The notes beneath the pieces were generated by a model. The model did no database searches and was not told where the DNA came from. It saw only the letters and a list, made by a program, of their open reading frames with translations. This document shows, in pieces, positions 1 to 8,637 of a stretch of 64,000 bases of DNA. Source of the stretch: Hellea sp. (GTDB lineage Bacteria > Pseudomonadota > Alphaproteobacteria > Caulobacterales > Maricaulaceae); contig JABDKG010000025.1 of assembly GCA_013002305.1 (NCBI GenBank), forward strand, positions 1-64,000, read 5' to 3'. Numbering within the stretch: the first letter of the stretch is position 1; each line of letters begins with the position of its first letter. The translations under genes were made by a program, and so were the position numbers.

Positions 1-53
1 AGCGAGCGGGTGGTGCCGGTTTCGGTTTTAAGGGATGCAAGTATATCAGTCAT
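1..53 (-). CDS. N-terminal fragment of an unidentified protein (runs off window)
   Basis: On the minus strand an ATG at 51-53 opens a frame that stays open to the window edge and reads MTDILASLKTETGTTRS. A purine-rich ribosome-binding site (AGGAGAG) lies about 5 nt upstream of the ATG, which is the main support for a real start. Seventeen residues are too few to assign a family. The gene faces away from the rest of the window, so the region to its right is its promoter side. Confidence 0.5.
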   Translation of the reverse strand, partial: MTDILASLKTETGTTRS

Positions 54-612
54 GTGTCTCTCCTATGACGGTGTGAAAATGGTAAGGAAATAGCCGCAAA
101 GCAGAGCTTGCGGCGGGGAATGTAAATTCGGGACCGGATTTAGATCGGAACCATTTAAGGGATCCGATGCCGCGCAATAACGATGCAGAACCGGATTGAT
201 AATTTGCGTCATTAAACGCCCCCATGCATTGGAAGGCGCTCTGTTACCCCGTGTAAAGATGCCCCTTCACAGAACTGCTTATGTGTGCAGTTTCAAACAT
301 ATATATCGGAGAGATCCGAAAAAGCAAATTTCATGGAATGATGTTCGCTCGGGCCTTTCTGAGGCGGCCTTACCCCGGATAAAACCGGTCAAAATACCAT
401 TTTAGACATCCGGATGCGACGTCAAGAGCGGCGCAATAAGGTTGCGCCCAACCGCGGCAGACCTGAAACGCACATGAGAAGTTCTACGACCCGCCAAGCC
501 TGATATTCGGCTCAAGACATGCAAAGGCCGCTCTGCCTCAGTTGAGGAAAAGCGGCCTTTGTTCAGGGTCGGTATGGCAGCCTAGCGCGATTCGCGATAG
601 CGGAACTGCAGT
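54..612. other. Intergenic region without a convincing gene
   Basis: This 560-bp stretch holds the upstream region of the minus-strand gene at the left edge, a 6-bp inverted repeat (CCGCAA at 94-99, TTGCGG at 108-113) and a strong hairpin at 522-561. A 69-codon frame at 196-405 has no ribosome-binding site, a TTG start and no protein-like composition, so I do not call it. Nothing else is recognisable. Confidence 0.5.
522..561. terminator. Perfect 10-bp hairpin, terminator-like
   Basis: CAAAGGCCGC (522-531) pairs exactly with GCGGCCTTTG (552-561). The 20-nt loop contains a second 5-bp inverted repeat (CCTCA/TGAGG). There is no long T-run on either side, so termination is plausible but not certain. 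No gene that would end here is recognisable. Confidence 0.45.
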
Positions 613-930
613 TTGCCGACAGCCTCGTCTCCGCCAATTCTCGCGGATGCACCAGAAACGGGCGGCGTTGGGGCGGCGGTGGGCGGCGCAAAATGCGAAG
701 CCCAAAGAGAGCTGGGCTTTGAAGTGAAATCCTGGGCTGTGGAATTGACTTGCAATGCAGATTTAACAATAACTAAAACGCATGGCGATGATCGTTACGA
801 TAGGCTTATCATTGATCTTGCCGCAAATGGGCAGGACATAGGGAAGGCCGGTGTTAGTGTTGGTGTTTATCAATCATGGAAACATGACGGGAAAAAGCAA
901 TTAGAGCCAAGGCCGTTCTGGTGTGATTAA
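613..930 (+). CDS. Doubtful small ORF (about 105 aa), unknown
   Basis: This frame would start at TTG 613, or at GTG codons such as 724, and overlaps the start region of the following Sel1-repeat gene. The first third is low-complexity and crosses a hairpin (698-719). From about residue 37 onward the translation looks more protein-like (AVELTCNADLTITK, DRYDRLIIDLAANGQD). No ribosome-binding site precedes any of the possible starts. It may be the 3' end of a decayed gene rather than an intact one. I recognise no family. Confidence 0.25.
   Translation: MPTASSPPILADAPETGGVGAAVGGAKCEAQRELGFEVKSWAVELTCNADLTITKTHGDDRYDRLIIDLAANGQDIGKAGVSVGVYQSWKHDGKKQLEPRPFWCD
698..719. terminator. Hairpin AAGCCCA/TGGGCTT
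   Basis: A 7-bp perfect stem (698-704 with 713-719) and an 8-nt loop are followed on the plus strand by a single extra T. It lies inside the doubtful ORF at 613-930, which weakens that ORF call and fits a region of non-coding or decayed DNA. Confidence 0.3.
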
Positions 931-943
931 AGGGGATTTGAGT

Positions 944-1948
944 TTGAAAGCCGTAAAGTATTTAGCTACTGCATTAGTTGTCAGTTTGTTGTTTGCAGAC
1001 ATCCCCGCCAATGCGCAAGAAATGTCCGGAGCCGAAATTGTTCAATCAAAAATAAATGATGCCAAAAACGGCGATATGTATTCTCAATACATTTTGGGTC
1101 TGGGGTATGACCTTGGCCAAGGCGTTCCGAAGAACCATGCCGAGGCCGTTAAATGGTACCGTCTGGCCGCCGAGCAAGGGCATGCAGATGCGCAATACAG
1201 TCTGGGTATCATGTATGCCAAAGGCGAAGGCGTTCCCGAGAATGATGCCGAGGCCGTTAAATGGTACCGGCTTGCCGCCGAGCAAGGCGATGCAAAAGCG
1301 CAATACAATCTGGGAAACAGGTATGATTTTGGAGAAGGCGTTCCCGAGAATGATGCCGAGGCCGTTCAATGGTACCGGCTGGCCGCCGAGCAAGGGCATG
1401 CCAAGGCGCAATACAAGCTGGGGGTCATGTATGACTTTGGAGAAGGCGTTCCCAAGAATGATGCCGAGGCCGTTACATGGTACCGGCTTGCCGCCGAGCA
1501 AGGGGTTGCAAAAGCGCAATCCAATCTGGGGAATATGTATGACTTTGGAGAAGGCGTTCCGGAGAATGATGCCGAGGCCGTTAAATGGTACCGGCTTGCC
1601 GCCGAGCAAGGGCATGCAGATGCGCAATACAATCTGGGGGTCTTGTATGCCAAGGGCGAAGGCGTTCCGGAGAATGATGCCGAGGCCGTTAAATGGTACA
1701 GGCTAGCCGCCGAGCAAGGGTTTGCAAAAGCGCAATCAAATCTGGCGTATCAATATGCCACTGGCGCAGGGGTTCCAGAAAACTTTGTAAAAGGATATGC
1801 ATGGAACTCTTTGGCTGCGGCACAGGGCAATAAAAGTGCGCAAGATAATAAATCAGTATTCGCAGGCATGATGACGCGCGAACAGATCGCAGAGGCGCAA
1901 GCGCTGGCCGCAAGGTGTTATGAATCGAATTACAAGGATTGTGATTAA
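944..1948 (+). CDS. Secreted Sel1-like (TPR-type) repeat protein
   Basis: The product is an exported helical-repeat protein likely to mediate protein-protein contacts in the periplasm; its partner is unknown. From TTG 944 the N-terminus MKAVKYLATALVVSLLFADI is a clear Sec signal peptide with cleavage after ANA. AAAGGGG lies 9 nt upstream of this TTG, so I prefer it to GTG 923, which has no good site. The mature part is about seven 36-residue Sel1 units of the form AEQGHADAQYNLGVLY, GVPENDAEAVKWYRLA, then a diverged C-terminal unit with Cys near the end (ARCYESNYKDCD). The repeats are nearly identical in DNA. It stands alone between a gene-poor stretch and tRNA-Val. Sel1 family identity is firm; function is not known. 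Confidence 0.85.
   Translation: MKAVKYLATALVVSLLFADIPANAQEMSGAEIVQSKINDAKNGDMYSQYILGLGYDLGQGVPKNHAEAVKWYRLAAEQGHADAQYSLGIMYAKGEGVPENDAEAVKWYRLAAEQGDAKAQYNLGNRYDFGEGVPENDAEAVQWYRLAAEQGHAKAQYKLGVMYDFGEGVPKNDAEAVTWYRLAAEQGVAKAQSNLGNMYDFGEGVPENDAEAVKWYRLAAEQGHADAQYNLGVLYAKGEGVPENDAEAVKWYRLAAEQGFAKAQSNLAYQYATGAGVPENFVKGYAWNSLAAAQGNKSAQDNKSVFAGMMTREQIAEAQALAARCYESNYKDCD
1084..1790 (+). repeat. Tandem 108-bp coding repeats (Sel1 units)
   Basis: The phrase ATGCCGAGGCCGTT recurs at about 1138, 1246, 1354, 1462, 1570 and 1678 with a period of exactly 108 bp, that is 36 codons. Copies differ at only a few positions, which points to recent tandem duplication or gene conversion. This explains the long spurious open frames on the other strand across the same interval. 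Confidence 0.9.
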
Positions 1949-2049
1949 AGTAACTTCAGATGATTACTATGTAGGTACTGGGATATAAGTTTAGCAAAAC
2001 GAACCTAATGACAGAATCGCTTAAGGCTTTAATATAAAAAGAAAACGGA

Positions 2050-2124
2050 TGGTGGGCGATACTGGGATTGAACCAGTGACCCCTACAATGTCAATGTAGT
2101 GCTCTCCCGCTGAGCTAATCGCCC
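2050..2124 (-). tRNA. tRNA-Val (anticodon GAC)
   Basis: The minus strand folds as a full cloverleaf. The acceptor stem GGGCGAT (2118-2124) pairs with ATCGCCC (2054-2060). The D arm is GCTC/GAGC, the anticodon arm is CTACA/TGTAG with loop TTGACAT giving anticodon GAC, and the T arm is ACTGG/CCAGT with loop TTCAATC. The discriminator is A (2053) and CCA is encoded (2050-2052). Anticodon GAC reads valine codons GUC and GUU. Confidence 0.97.
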
Positions 2125-2201
2125 GAAATTCGAACCATCCATGCGGAAACGGGCATATATCGCCCACTCTCCCGCTAATCAAGGCCGAATTGATAAAAAC
2201 A

Positions 2202-2397
2202 TCATTCGCTGGCGCTTAATTTTTTCGCTTTCCATTCCATCGCCATTTTGACGCGGTTTTTTCCAGACGGATGATCGAAGAATATAATCTCTTCAAGCGC
2301 GACAGGTTCAATTTTGCGGTAGCTTGAAAGCGCTGGCAAGATGAGCAATTGTAAGCGAGAATAGCGCGCCCAATAAGAATTTGAAACCAAAAGGCAT
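2202..2397 (-). pseudogene. Small exported-protein gene, apparently frameshifted
   Basis: Two overlapping minus-strand frames look like parts of one gene. From ATG 2397 the frame reads MPFGFKFLLGALFSLTIAHL and then ASAFKLPQN before a stop at 2308; this is a good signal peptide with an ASA cleavage site. The neighbouring frame (TTG 2390 to stop 2202, 62 codons) has an unconvincing start but a protein-like C-terminus (EEIIFFDHPSGKNRVKMAME, KAKKLSASE). Joining them by a one-base shift near 2325-2335 would give a secreted protein of about 65 residues. No strong ribosome-binding site is present. A sequencing error, a real frameshift or an intact TTG-started 62-aa protein are all possible. No family recognised. 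Confidence 0.35.
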
Positions 2398-2564
2398 GAT
2401 GAGTACCATTCAGATGATACTGTTCGGTGGTCGGTTTTCAGATGACTTGGTAGGAAATATATCGAAAAACACCCAATACATAGTAAAAAACAATAAATAA
2501 TTATTGAAAAACGATAATAATCGGGTTATGAATTGCTAAACCCGTCACTCAGGGAGCATGACGA

Positions 2565-3815
2565 ATGGCGACGACAGAACAAAAAATAGTCGGAGATACA
2601 TACTCGAAACCACAGCGTCACTGGCTGCGGCGATTCTTGATTTTCATCTTGCCCGTTCTTGTCCTTGTTGGCGCCATCGTTGGTTTCGCAATTTTGGGCG
2701 CGATGAAAGAAAAGCCCGAGGAAAAGGAAGAGGCGGTTAAGGCGCTTCCGGTTTTAACGTCAAAGGCTTACTCCGACGTTGTGACCCTCTCGGTGAATGT
2801 TCAGGGAGAAGTACAGCCCCGGTCTCAAATAAATTTAGTGCCACAAGTCAGTGGTCGACTGGCGTTTATGTCACCAAAATTTATAGAAGGCGGGGCGTTT
2901 AACAAAGGCGATCTGCTGATCCGCGTTGAACCAGCCGAGTACGAGTTGCGAGTTGTCCAAGCGCGGGCCAATGTTGCGCAGGCCGAAACGGCTGTTGTGC
3001 GCGAAAAATCAGAAAGCCAAATCGCTCTACGGGATTGGCAGGAATTGGGGTCCGGCGAAGCGCCGTCGGCTTTAACGCTTCGCGAGCCGCAAATGGCAGA
3101 AGCTGCCGCCCGACTTGAAGCTTCCAAAGCACAATTGGCCGAGGCAGAGCTGCACCTTTTCCGGACTAACCTTTATGCGCCTTTTACGGGGCGGGTCATC
3201 CAGCGCTATGTCAATCAAGGCGCCTATGTAACCGTCGGTCAACAAATCGGCGAAATTTACAGCACGGACATTATGGATGTGCGCCTGCCCATGACCAATC
3301 AAGATCTGGCCAGAGCCGGCCTGAAACTTGGCTATCAATCGGCTAAAATCGGCGAGGGTATTCCGGTGCGTCTGAGTGCCAACATAGCCGGAACAGACGC
3401 CTCCTGGGACGCTGAAATCGTCCGAACCGACAGCCGATTTGACCCGGAAACGCGGGTCTTGTTTGCTTATGCAGAAGTACATGATCCATTTGGAAAAGCC
3501 GCGAAAGACGGTGTCCCCCTTGCGCCCGGGATATTTGTAACAGCCGATATACGCGGCGAGCAGGTTGACGGCGCAGTGCTTATTCCCAGAGCCGGACTTC
3601 GCGGTAAAAACGTCGTTTATATCGCCAATGATGATGAGACTTTGACCATAAGAAGCGTGACGGTTCGCGCGACTGACCGCGATCGTGCCATAATAACGTC
3701 GGGTCTGGCACCTGGCGAACGCGTCGTGACTTCGCCCATTCGGGGCGCGGCCGACGGGATGAATATAGATATCGTAGAGGCGTCCACCATTTTGAACACC
3801 AGTTCAGCGGAATAG
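2565..3815 (+). CDS. RND efflux periplasmic adaptor (membrane fusion protein)
   Basis: The 416-aa product links the inner-membrane RND pump encoded next to an outer-membrane channel. A single N-terminal membrane anchor lies at about residues 24-46 (FLIFILPVLVLVGAIVGF). It is followed by the first lipoyl half-motif (LVPQVSGRLAFM, GGAFNKGDLLIRVEP), a short helical hairpin (about 125-195, rich in A, E and Q), the second lipoyl half (LYAPFTGRVIQRYVNQGAYV) and the beta-barrel and membrane-proximal domains. ATG 2565 follows GGGAGC at a good distance. It ends 9 bp before the pump gene, so the two are one operon. No TolC-like channel gene is nearby. The substrate cannot be read from the sequence. Confidence 0.92.
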   Translation: MATTEQKIVGDTYSKPQRHWLRRFLIFILPVLVLVGAIVGFAILGAMKEKPEEKEEAVKALPVLTSKAYSDVVTLSVNVQGEVQPRSQINLVPQVSGRLAFMSPKFIEGGAFNKGDLLIRVEPAEYELRVVQARANVAQAETAVVREKSESQIALRDWQELGSGEAPSALTLREPQMAEAAARLEASKAQLAEAELHLFRTNLYAPFTGRVIQRYVNQGAYVTVGQQIGEIYSTDIMDVRLPMTNQDLARAGLKLGYQSAKIGEGIPVRLSANIAGTDASWDAEIVRTDSRFDPETRVLFAYAEVHDPFGKAAKDGVPLAPGIFVTADIRGEQVDGAVLIPRAGLRGKNVVYIANDDETLTIRSVTVRATDRDRAIITSGLAPGERVVTSPIRGAADGMNIDIVEASTILNTSSAE

Positions 3816-3824
3816 GAGCGGGCT

Positions 3825-6800
3825 ATGAAATCAATTGTAAAATGGTGGGCCAGTAATCCGGTCGCCGCAAATTTGTTAATGATTATCTTGCTCATCGGCG
3901 GCGTCGTCAGTTACCTGCAGATTGAACGCGAGTCTTTTCCATATGTTGAAGTCCCCGGCGCCGCTGTAAATGTGGCTTGGCCAGGTGCATCCCCTCAGGA
4001 CGTCGAAGAACAGCTTGTGGTCCGAATGGAAGAAGCATTTTCGCAAATCCCCGAAGTAAGGCGGATATATGCTTTTGCCGGAGAAGGATTTGGACAGGTT
4101 GCTGTTGAAGCCAGTAGCGGCGCGGATAAAGCGCAGTTCATGCAAGATGTTAAGCGCCAAATGGATAGTATAAACACTTTGCCTCCGGCGGCTGAAAAAC
4201 CGCAATTCAGGCCCTTTACGAGCCAAAATGAGGTTATTCGTCTTGCCGTTTCTGGCGAAGATTCAGTAACGGAACGGGAACTAAAAAGATTTGCTGAAAA
4301 GACGAGGCGCGAAATCGCTTTGCTTGATTATGTGCCTTCGGTTGAATTGTTTGGTGTGCGCGCCGAAGAAGTATCAATTGAAATTTCGGAACAGGCGCTC
4401 CGCCAATATGGATTAACATTCGGCGAAGTTGCGAGTGCGGTCAGAAACACATCGGTGAATACGTCGTCCGGTGTTGTTCGAACTGAAACCGGAAATATGC
4501 AGCTGCGAATGCGAAAGCAGGCAGACACTCAGAAAGATTTTGAAGATATAGTCGTTCGTCAAGATCCGAACGGGGCCGTCATACGCGTCAGCGATGTCGC
4601 GACGGTTATCGATGGATTTGAGCAGGTCAATCTATTGGCCACTGTGAACGGCAAAAGAACAATTTTGGTTCAAGCCATGAGCGGCCCTCAGATGGACATC
4701 GTCAAAATGTCCCGCAACGTCCATGAGTATGTTGACAAGCTTCAGGACAATCTACCGGTTGGCATGACCGTTACCTTTTGGGATGACCAAGTTGATCAAT
4801 ATAATGGTCAAATAAACACGATTGCCCGTAACTTTTTTACGGGCTTGATACTGGTTTGTTTCATGTTGATGCTATTCCTGAGGCCCATAATCGCGTTTTG
4901 GGTGTCAATCGGAATAGCAACTGCATTTGCCGGCGGGTTAGCGTTTCTGCCTTTGTTTGGAGTTTCTTTTAATTTCATCTCCATCTTCTCATTTCTGCTC
5001 GTTATCGGCGTAGTAGTTGATGACGCGATTATTGTCGGTGAGGCCATACACTTCAAAACTGAAGAGGGTGAAACAGGGCTTGGCGCGTCAATCAACGGAA
5101 CAACCATGGTTATTAAGCCTGTAATATTCGCGGTTTTGACGACGATGATTTTCTTTGCGCCGTGGATGTTTTTGTCTGGGGACATGAGCGAATTTACGAG
5201 AGCCATTTCTCTCGTTGTAATTTTGGCATTGGGGTTTTCACTGGTGGAATCGCTCTTGATATTGCCAGCTCATCTGGCACACTTGAAACCAGTCAATCCA
5301 AAAAGCCGTATCATGCAGGTACAGAAAACGATTTCTGACAGCCTGATCTATGTTGCCAATAATATTTATCGCCCTCTAATTATCAGAGCGATTTCTCGGA
5401 AATGGCTAACCGCATCTATTTTTATTGCAATAATGATTATGTGTGTTGGCGTCGTTGGAAATGGTTATGTCAAATCTGTGTTCTTCCCAGAAGACGAATC
5501 GGATCAAATTGCTATCACTGTCGAGCTTCCGGAAGGGACACCCTATTCGAGATCAACCGAAGTATTAAAACAGATTCAAGTCGCCGAGAAATCGTTGGAA
5601 GAAGAAATCGAAGCCGATGGCGGCGAACTGATTGAAAACTGGTATACGAGATCCCGTGACAATAATATTTTGGCGTTAGTTAAATTGGTTCCGCCGGAAA
5701 CGCGCTCTTTGGGCGCGAAGGAAACAGCCGAACGATTGCGCGAGCTAATCGGAGAGGTCCCGGACGCCGAAACCATTAATGTAGAGTATCGTGACAATTT
5801 CAACGGTCCGGCCATCCAATATGTTCTAAATGCAACTTCAATTGAAGAATTGACGGCTGCAGGCGACGACCTCATGGAAAAACTCCGGAGCTATGACGGT
5901 GTGTTTAATGTCGTTAATGATATGGAGAGCGCGGCGGAAGAGGTCCAGTTTGACCTCAAACCGGGTGCCGAAGCCTTGGGTATCACCCATGCCGAAGTCG
6001 CGCGTCAGGTGCGGCAAGGCTTCTTCGGCGAAGAGGTTCAGCGCCTCCCGCGGGACGGACAGGATGTTCGGGTTTATGTCCGCTATCCGCGGATTGACCG
6101 GGAATCGCTCGATTTCCTAAATTCGATAAGAGTGCGAACGACGGATGGACGTGAATTGCCGCTCGAGACTGTCGCTGACCTTCGATTTGAAACAGGCACA
6201 AATCGAATTCTCAGACGTGAACGACAAAGAGCCATCGTTATCAGCGCGGAAGTCGCCTCTGAAAAAGCTGAAGAAATCCGCAAAGATCTCAGGGAAGAGT
6301 TTTTTACCGACTTTGAGACGCGGCATCCGAATGTGACCCGCGGGAGTATTGGCGCGTCACAAGGCGAAGCCGAGCTTATGGCTGAATTATTCACGCTCGT
6401 CTTAATCGCAATTGGATTTGCCTATTTCCTTGTGGCTGTTTCGTTCAAGTCATATTTCGAACCAATTTTGATCCTTTTAGCTGCCATTCCGTTTTGTTTC
6501 TGCGGAATGGTGATAGGGCATCTGATCATGGGTGATGCGATGTCGATGTTTTCGATACTCGGTATGTTTGCGGCGGCCGGTGTTGCCGTCAATGACAATT
6601 TGGTTTTGCTCGACTATGTCCACCGGCTTCGGGAACAGGGCATGAGCGGCGCACAAGCACTGATTGAGGCTGGTACAAGGAGGTTCCGGCCTATATTGCT
6701 GACCTCTTTAACGACATTTGTGGGTCTATTGCCGTTATTATTTGACCAATCACTTCAGGCGCAGTCGCTCGTGCCGATTGGAATCAGCCTGGCGTTTGGT

Positions 6801-6938
6801 GTCCTCTTTGCGTTGTTCGTGACCTTGTTCTTTGTCCCGGCGCTTTACGCAATCGGTGCGGATATAAGGCGCAACATATCCTACGCCTGGACAGGAACCA
6901 AAAAGCCCAAATTTTTCAGTACCTTCGAAACAGCGTAG
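3825..6938 (+). CDS. RND-family efflux pump permease
   Basis: The 1037-aa inner-membrane proton antiporter forms an export complex with the adaptor encoded 9 bp upstream (GGAG site before ATG). The N-terminus has TM1 (NPVAANLLMIILLIGGVVSY) and the porter-domain opening typical of the family (WPGASPQDVEEQL). TM2-TM6 lie at about 335-480 and TM7-TM12 at 525-550 and 850-1010. The essential TM4 acidic pair is present in GVVVDDAIIVGEA. In TM10, where AcrB has a conserved lysine (SAKNAILIVEF), this protein reads AGVAVNDNLVLLDY, so the lysine is absent, as in a known subgroup of RND pumps. Length and topology are those of a heavy-metal or drug type pump. Family is certain; substrate is unknown. Confidence 0.93.
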   Translation: MKSIVKWWASNPVAANLLMIILLIGGVVSYLQIERESFPYVEVPGAAVNVAWPGASPQDVEEQLVVRMEEAFSQIPEVRRIYAFAGEGFGQVAVEASSGADKAQFMQDVKRQMDSINTLPPAAEKPQFRPFTSQNEVIRLAVSGEDSVTERELKRFAEKTRREIALLDYVPSVELFGVRAEEVSIEISEQALRQYGLTFGEVASAVRNTSVNTSSGVVRTETGNMQLRMRKQADTQKDFEDIVVRQDPNGAVIRVSDVATVIDGFEQVNLLATVNGKRTILVQAMSGPQMDIVKMSRNVHEYVDKLQDNLPVGMTVTFWDDQVDQYNGQINTIARNFFTGLILVCFMLMLFLRPIIAFWVSIGIATAFAGGLAFLPLFGVSFNFISIFSFLLVIGVVVDDAIIVGEAIHFKTEEGETGLGASINGTTMVIKPVIFAVLTTMIFFAPWMFLSGDMSEFTRAISLVVILALGFSLVESLLILPAHLAHLKPVNPKSRIMQVQKTISDSLIYVANNIYRPLIIRAISRKWLTASIFIAIMIMCVGVVGNGYVKSVFFPEDESDQIAITVELPEGTPYSRSTEVLKQIQVAEKSLEEEIEADGGELIENWYTRSRDNNILALVKLVPPETRSLGAKETAERLRELIGEVPDAETINVEYRDNFNGPAIQYVLNATSIEELTAAGDDLMEKLRSYDGVFNVVNDMESAAEEVQFDLKPGAEALGITHAEVARQVRQGFFGEEVQRLPRDGQDVRVYVRYPRIDRESLDFLNSIRVRTTDGRELPLETVADLRFETGTNRILRRERQRAIVISAEVASEKAEEIRKDLREEFFTDFETRHPNVTRGSIGASQGEAELMAELFTLVLIAIGFAYFLVAVSFKSYFEPILILLAAIPFCFCGMVIGHLIMGDAMSMFSILGMFAAAGVAVNDNLVLLDYVHRLREQGMSGAQALIEAGTRRFRPILLTSLTTFVGLLPLLFDQSLQAQSLVPIGISLAFGVLFALFVTLFFVPALYAIGADIRRNISYAWTGTKKPKFFSTFETA

Positions 6939-7024
6939 CAAATAGCCTAATTTCAGGACAACTGCCGCCTTGCGAAATTCGTTGATTATGCGTAAACCGC
7001 GCTCGCGAGTAGTAAAGGCCTGTC

Positions 7025-8509
7025 ATGTCAAAGAAAAAACAAAAGCCCAATCGGCCCAAGGCTCGGCGTCCGCGAGGATTTGAGGACAAAACTGCCGATG
7101 TCTTTCGAACCGAAGCGCGCCTTATCGAAGCGGCCTTCAGCGTTTATGATTTGAACGGATTTGAACCGCTTCAAACGCCGGCTTTTGAATATGCCGATGC
7201 GCTAGGAAAGTTTCTACCGGACGAAGATCGCCCGAATACAGGTGTCTTTGCGCTGCGCGATGATGATGATCAGTGGATGTCGCTGCGTTATGATCTGACG
7301 GCGCCGCTGGCCCGATATGTTGCCGAAAACTATGATGGATTGGCCAAGCCTTACCGCCGCTATCAGGCCGGAAGTGTTTACCGTAACGAAAAACCCGGCC
7401 CGGGCCGTTTTCGCGAATTCGTCCAGTGCGACGCCGATAGTGTCGGCGCGCCGGGATCAGCCGCAGATGCCGAGATGATTATGATGGCCGCCGATGTGAT
7501 GCGGGCAGTCGGACTTAAAGCGGGACAATATCAAGTACGTGTCAATAATCGAAAATTACTCGACGGAATTTTGGAGAGCTCTGGTGTCCCCAACACAGAG
7601 GATGGTGCCGTGCAAAGGCTGCAAGTCCTTCGAGCTATCGACAAGCTGGATCGTCTTGGATCCGACGGCGTTGAAGCATTGCTGGGGGAAGGCAGGGAAG
7701 ATGAAAGCGGCGATTATACGCAAGGCGCGAAGCTTGGCGCTAACGCGATTAAGGCCGTCCTAGGATTTACAGTTGCCAGCGGGACGGGCCGCGGCGAAAC
7801 AATTTCAAATCTTGAAAAACTCGTCGGAACCTCCGAGCGCGGTCTGGCCGGATGCCAGGAGCTTCGTGATATTGATACGATATTAAGCGCCGTCGGCATG
7901 GGCTCCGAACGTGTAGCTTTTGATACGTCAATCGTCCGGGGTTTGGGCTATTACACCGGTCCGGTTTTTGAAGTGGAACTCCTGACGGATATTAAAGACC
8001 GCAAAGGCCGTCCTGTGCAAATCGGATCTATTGGCGGCGGTGGCCGTTATGATGATTTGGTTTCTCGTTTTCGCGGGCAGCCGGTTCCAGCGACAGGATT
8101 TAGTTTCGGCGTTTCCCGGTTGTTATCCGCTATGGAACGTCTGGGAAGCTTGGAAAATGAAACCAAACCGCCGATCTTTATTACCGTCTTCGATCGTAGT
8201 CTTCTGGGGCAATACTTCAAAATGGCCGAAGAAATACGCGCAGCCGGCATGCGCGCCGAGGTTTATGTCGGGACTGGCAACCTGACCAAGCAAATGAAAT
8301 ATGCGGATCGACGCGGTATTCAGCTTGCGGTTATAATGGGCGAAGACGAACTGGCGCGCGGTGAGGTCACGATTAAAGATCTGGTGCTCGGGGCTGAAAT
8401 GGCCAAAGCCATATCATCAAATGAAGAATGGAAATCGGCGAGGCCTGCCCAATCAGTTGTACAGCGTGAAAATCTGGTCGGCAGCTTAAAAGACATGCTC
8501 GCCTCATAA
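7025..8509 (+). CDS. hisS: Histidine--tRNA ligase
   Basis: This class II synthetase charges tRNA-His in the cytoplasm. Visible motifs are RYDLTAPLARYVA in the catalytic core, motif 2 as VYRNEKPGPGRFREF, the HisA region (RGLGYYTGPVFEVE) and motif 3 (GGGGRYDDL, GFSFGVSRLL). A C-terminal anticodon-binding domain follows (RAAGMRAEVYVGTGNLTKQM). At 494 aa it is longer than the E. coli type. Motif 2 has NEKPGPGR where the usual enzyme has ERPQ.GR, the form found in alphaproteobacteria that use an unusual tRNA-His identity. The start follows AAAGG. A terminator hairpin lies just after the stop, and the gene appears monocistronic. Confidence 0.95.
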   Translation: MSKKKQKPNRPKARRPRGFEDKTADVFRTEARLIEAAFSVYDLNGFEPLQTPAFEYADALGKFLPDEDRPNTGVFALRDDDDQWMSLRYDLTAPLARYVAENYDGLAKPYRRYQAGSVYRNEKPGPGRFREFVQCDADSVGAPGSAADAEMIMMAADVMRAVGLKAGQYQVRVNNRKLLDGILESSGVPNTEDGAVQRLQVLRAIDKLDRLGSDGVEALLGEGREDESGDYTQGAKLGANAIKAVLGFTVASGTGRGETISNLEKLVGTSERGLAGCQELRDIDTILSAVGMGSERVAFDTSIVRGLGYYTGPVFEVELLTDIKDRKGRPVQIGSIGGGGRYDDLVSRFRGQPVPATGFSFGVSRLLSAMERLGSLENETKPPIFITVFDRSLLGQYFKMAEEIRAAGMRAEVYVGTGNLTKQMKYADRRGIQLAVIMGEDELARGEVTIKDLVLGAEMAKAISSNEEWKSARPAQSVVQRENLVGSLKDMLAS

Positions 8510-8511
8510 GA

Positions 8512-8551
8512 AAGAACCCTGCCGCCAAATTTCTTTGATGACAGGGTTCTT
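8512..8551 (+). terminator. hisS terminator hairpin
   Basis: AAGAACCCTG (8512-8521) pairs perfectly with CAGGGTTCTT (8542-8551) immediately after the hisS stop. The loop is 20 nt and there is only a short T-rich tail, so it may also serve as an mRNA 3'-end stabiliser. Confidence 0.6.
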
Positions 8552-8637
8552 AAGAGAGAGACAACTTATCAATTCGATAAGTCATCTTGCATTTATGAAA
8601 AAGAGTGTGAATGTTATCTGAACATTAGGACAGGTCC

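Noticed and set aside
1046-1706. Long ORFs on other frames across the Sel1 repeats (193 and 216 codons)
   Set aside because: They are shadows of the 108-bp repeats: the periodic sequence keeps all frames free of stops. The real frame has a signal peptide and clean Sel1 units.
1084-1790. Possible CRISPR-like array
   Set aside because: The repeats are 108 bp with no unique spacers and are in frame within a coding gene.
2050-2124. tRNA-Val as integration site of a mobile element
   Set aside because: No second copy of the tRNA 3' end, integrase or phage gene is visible in the flanking 2 kb.
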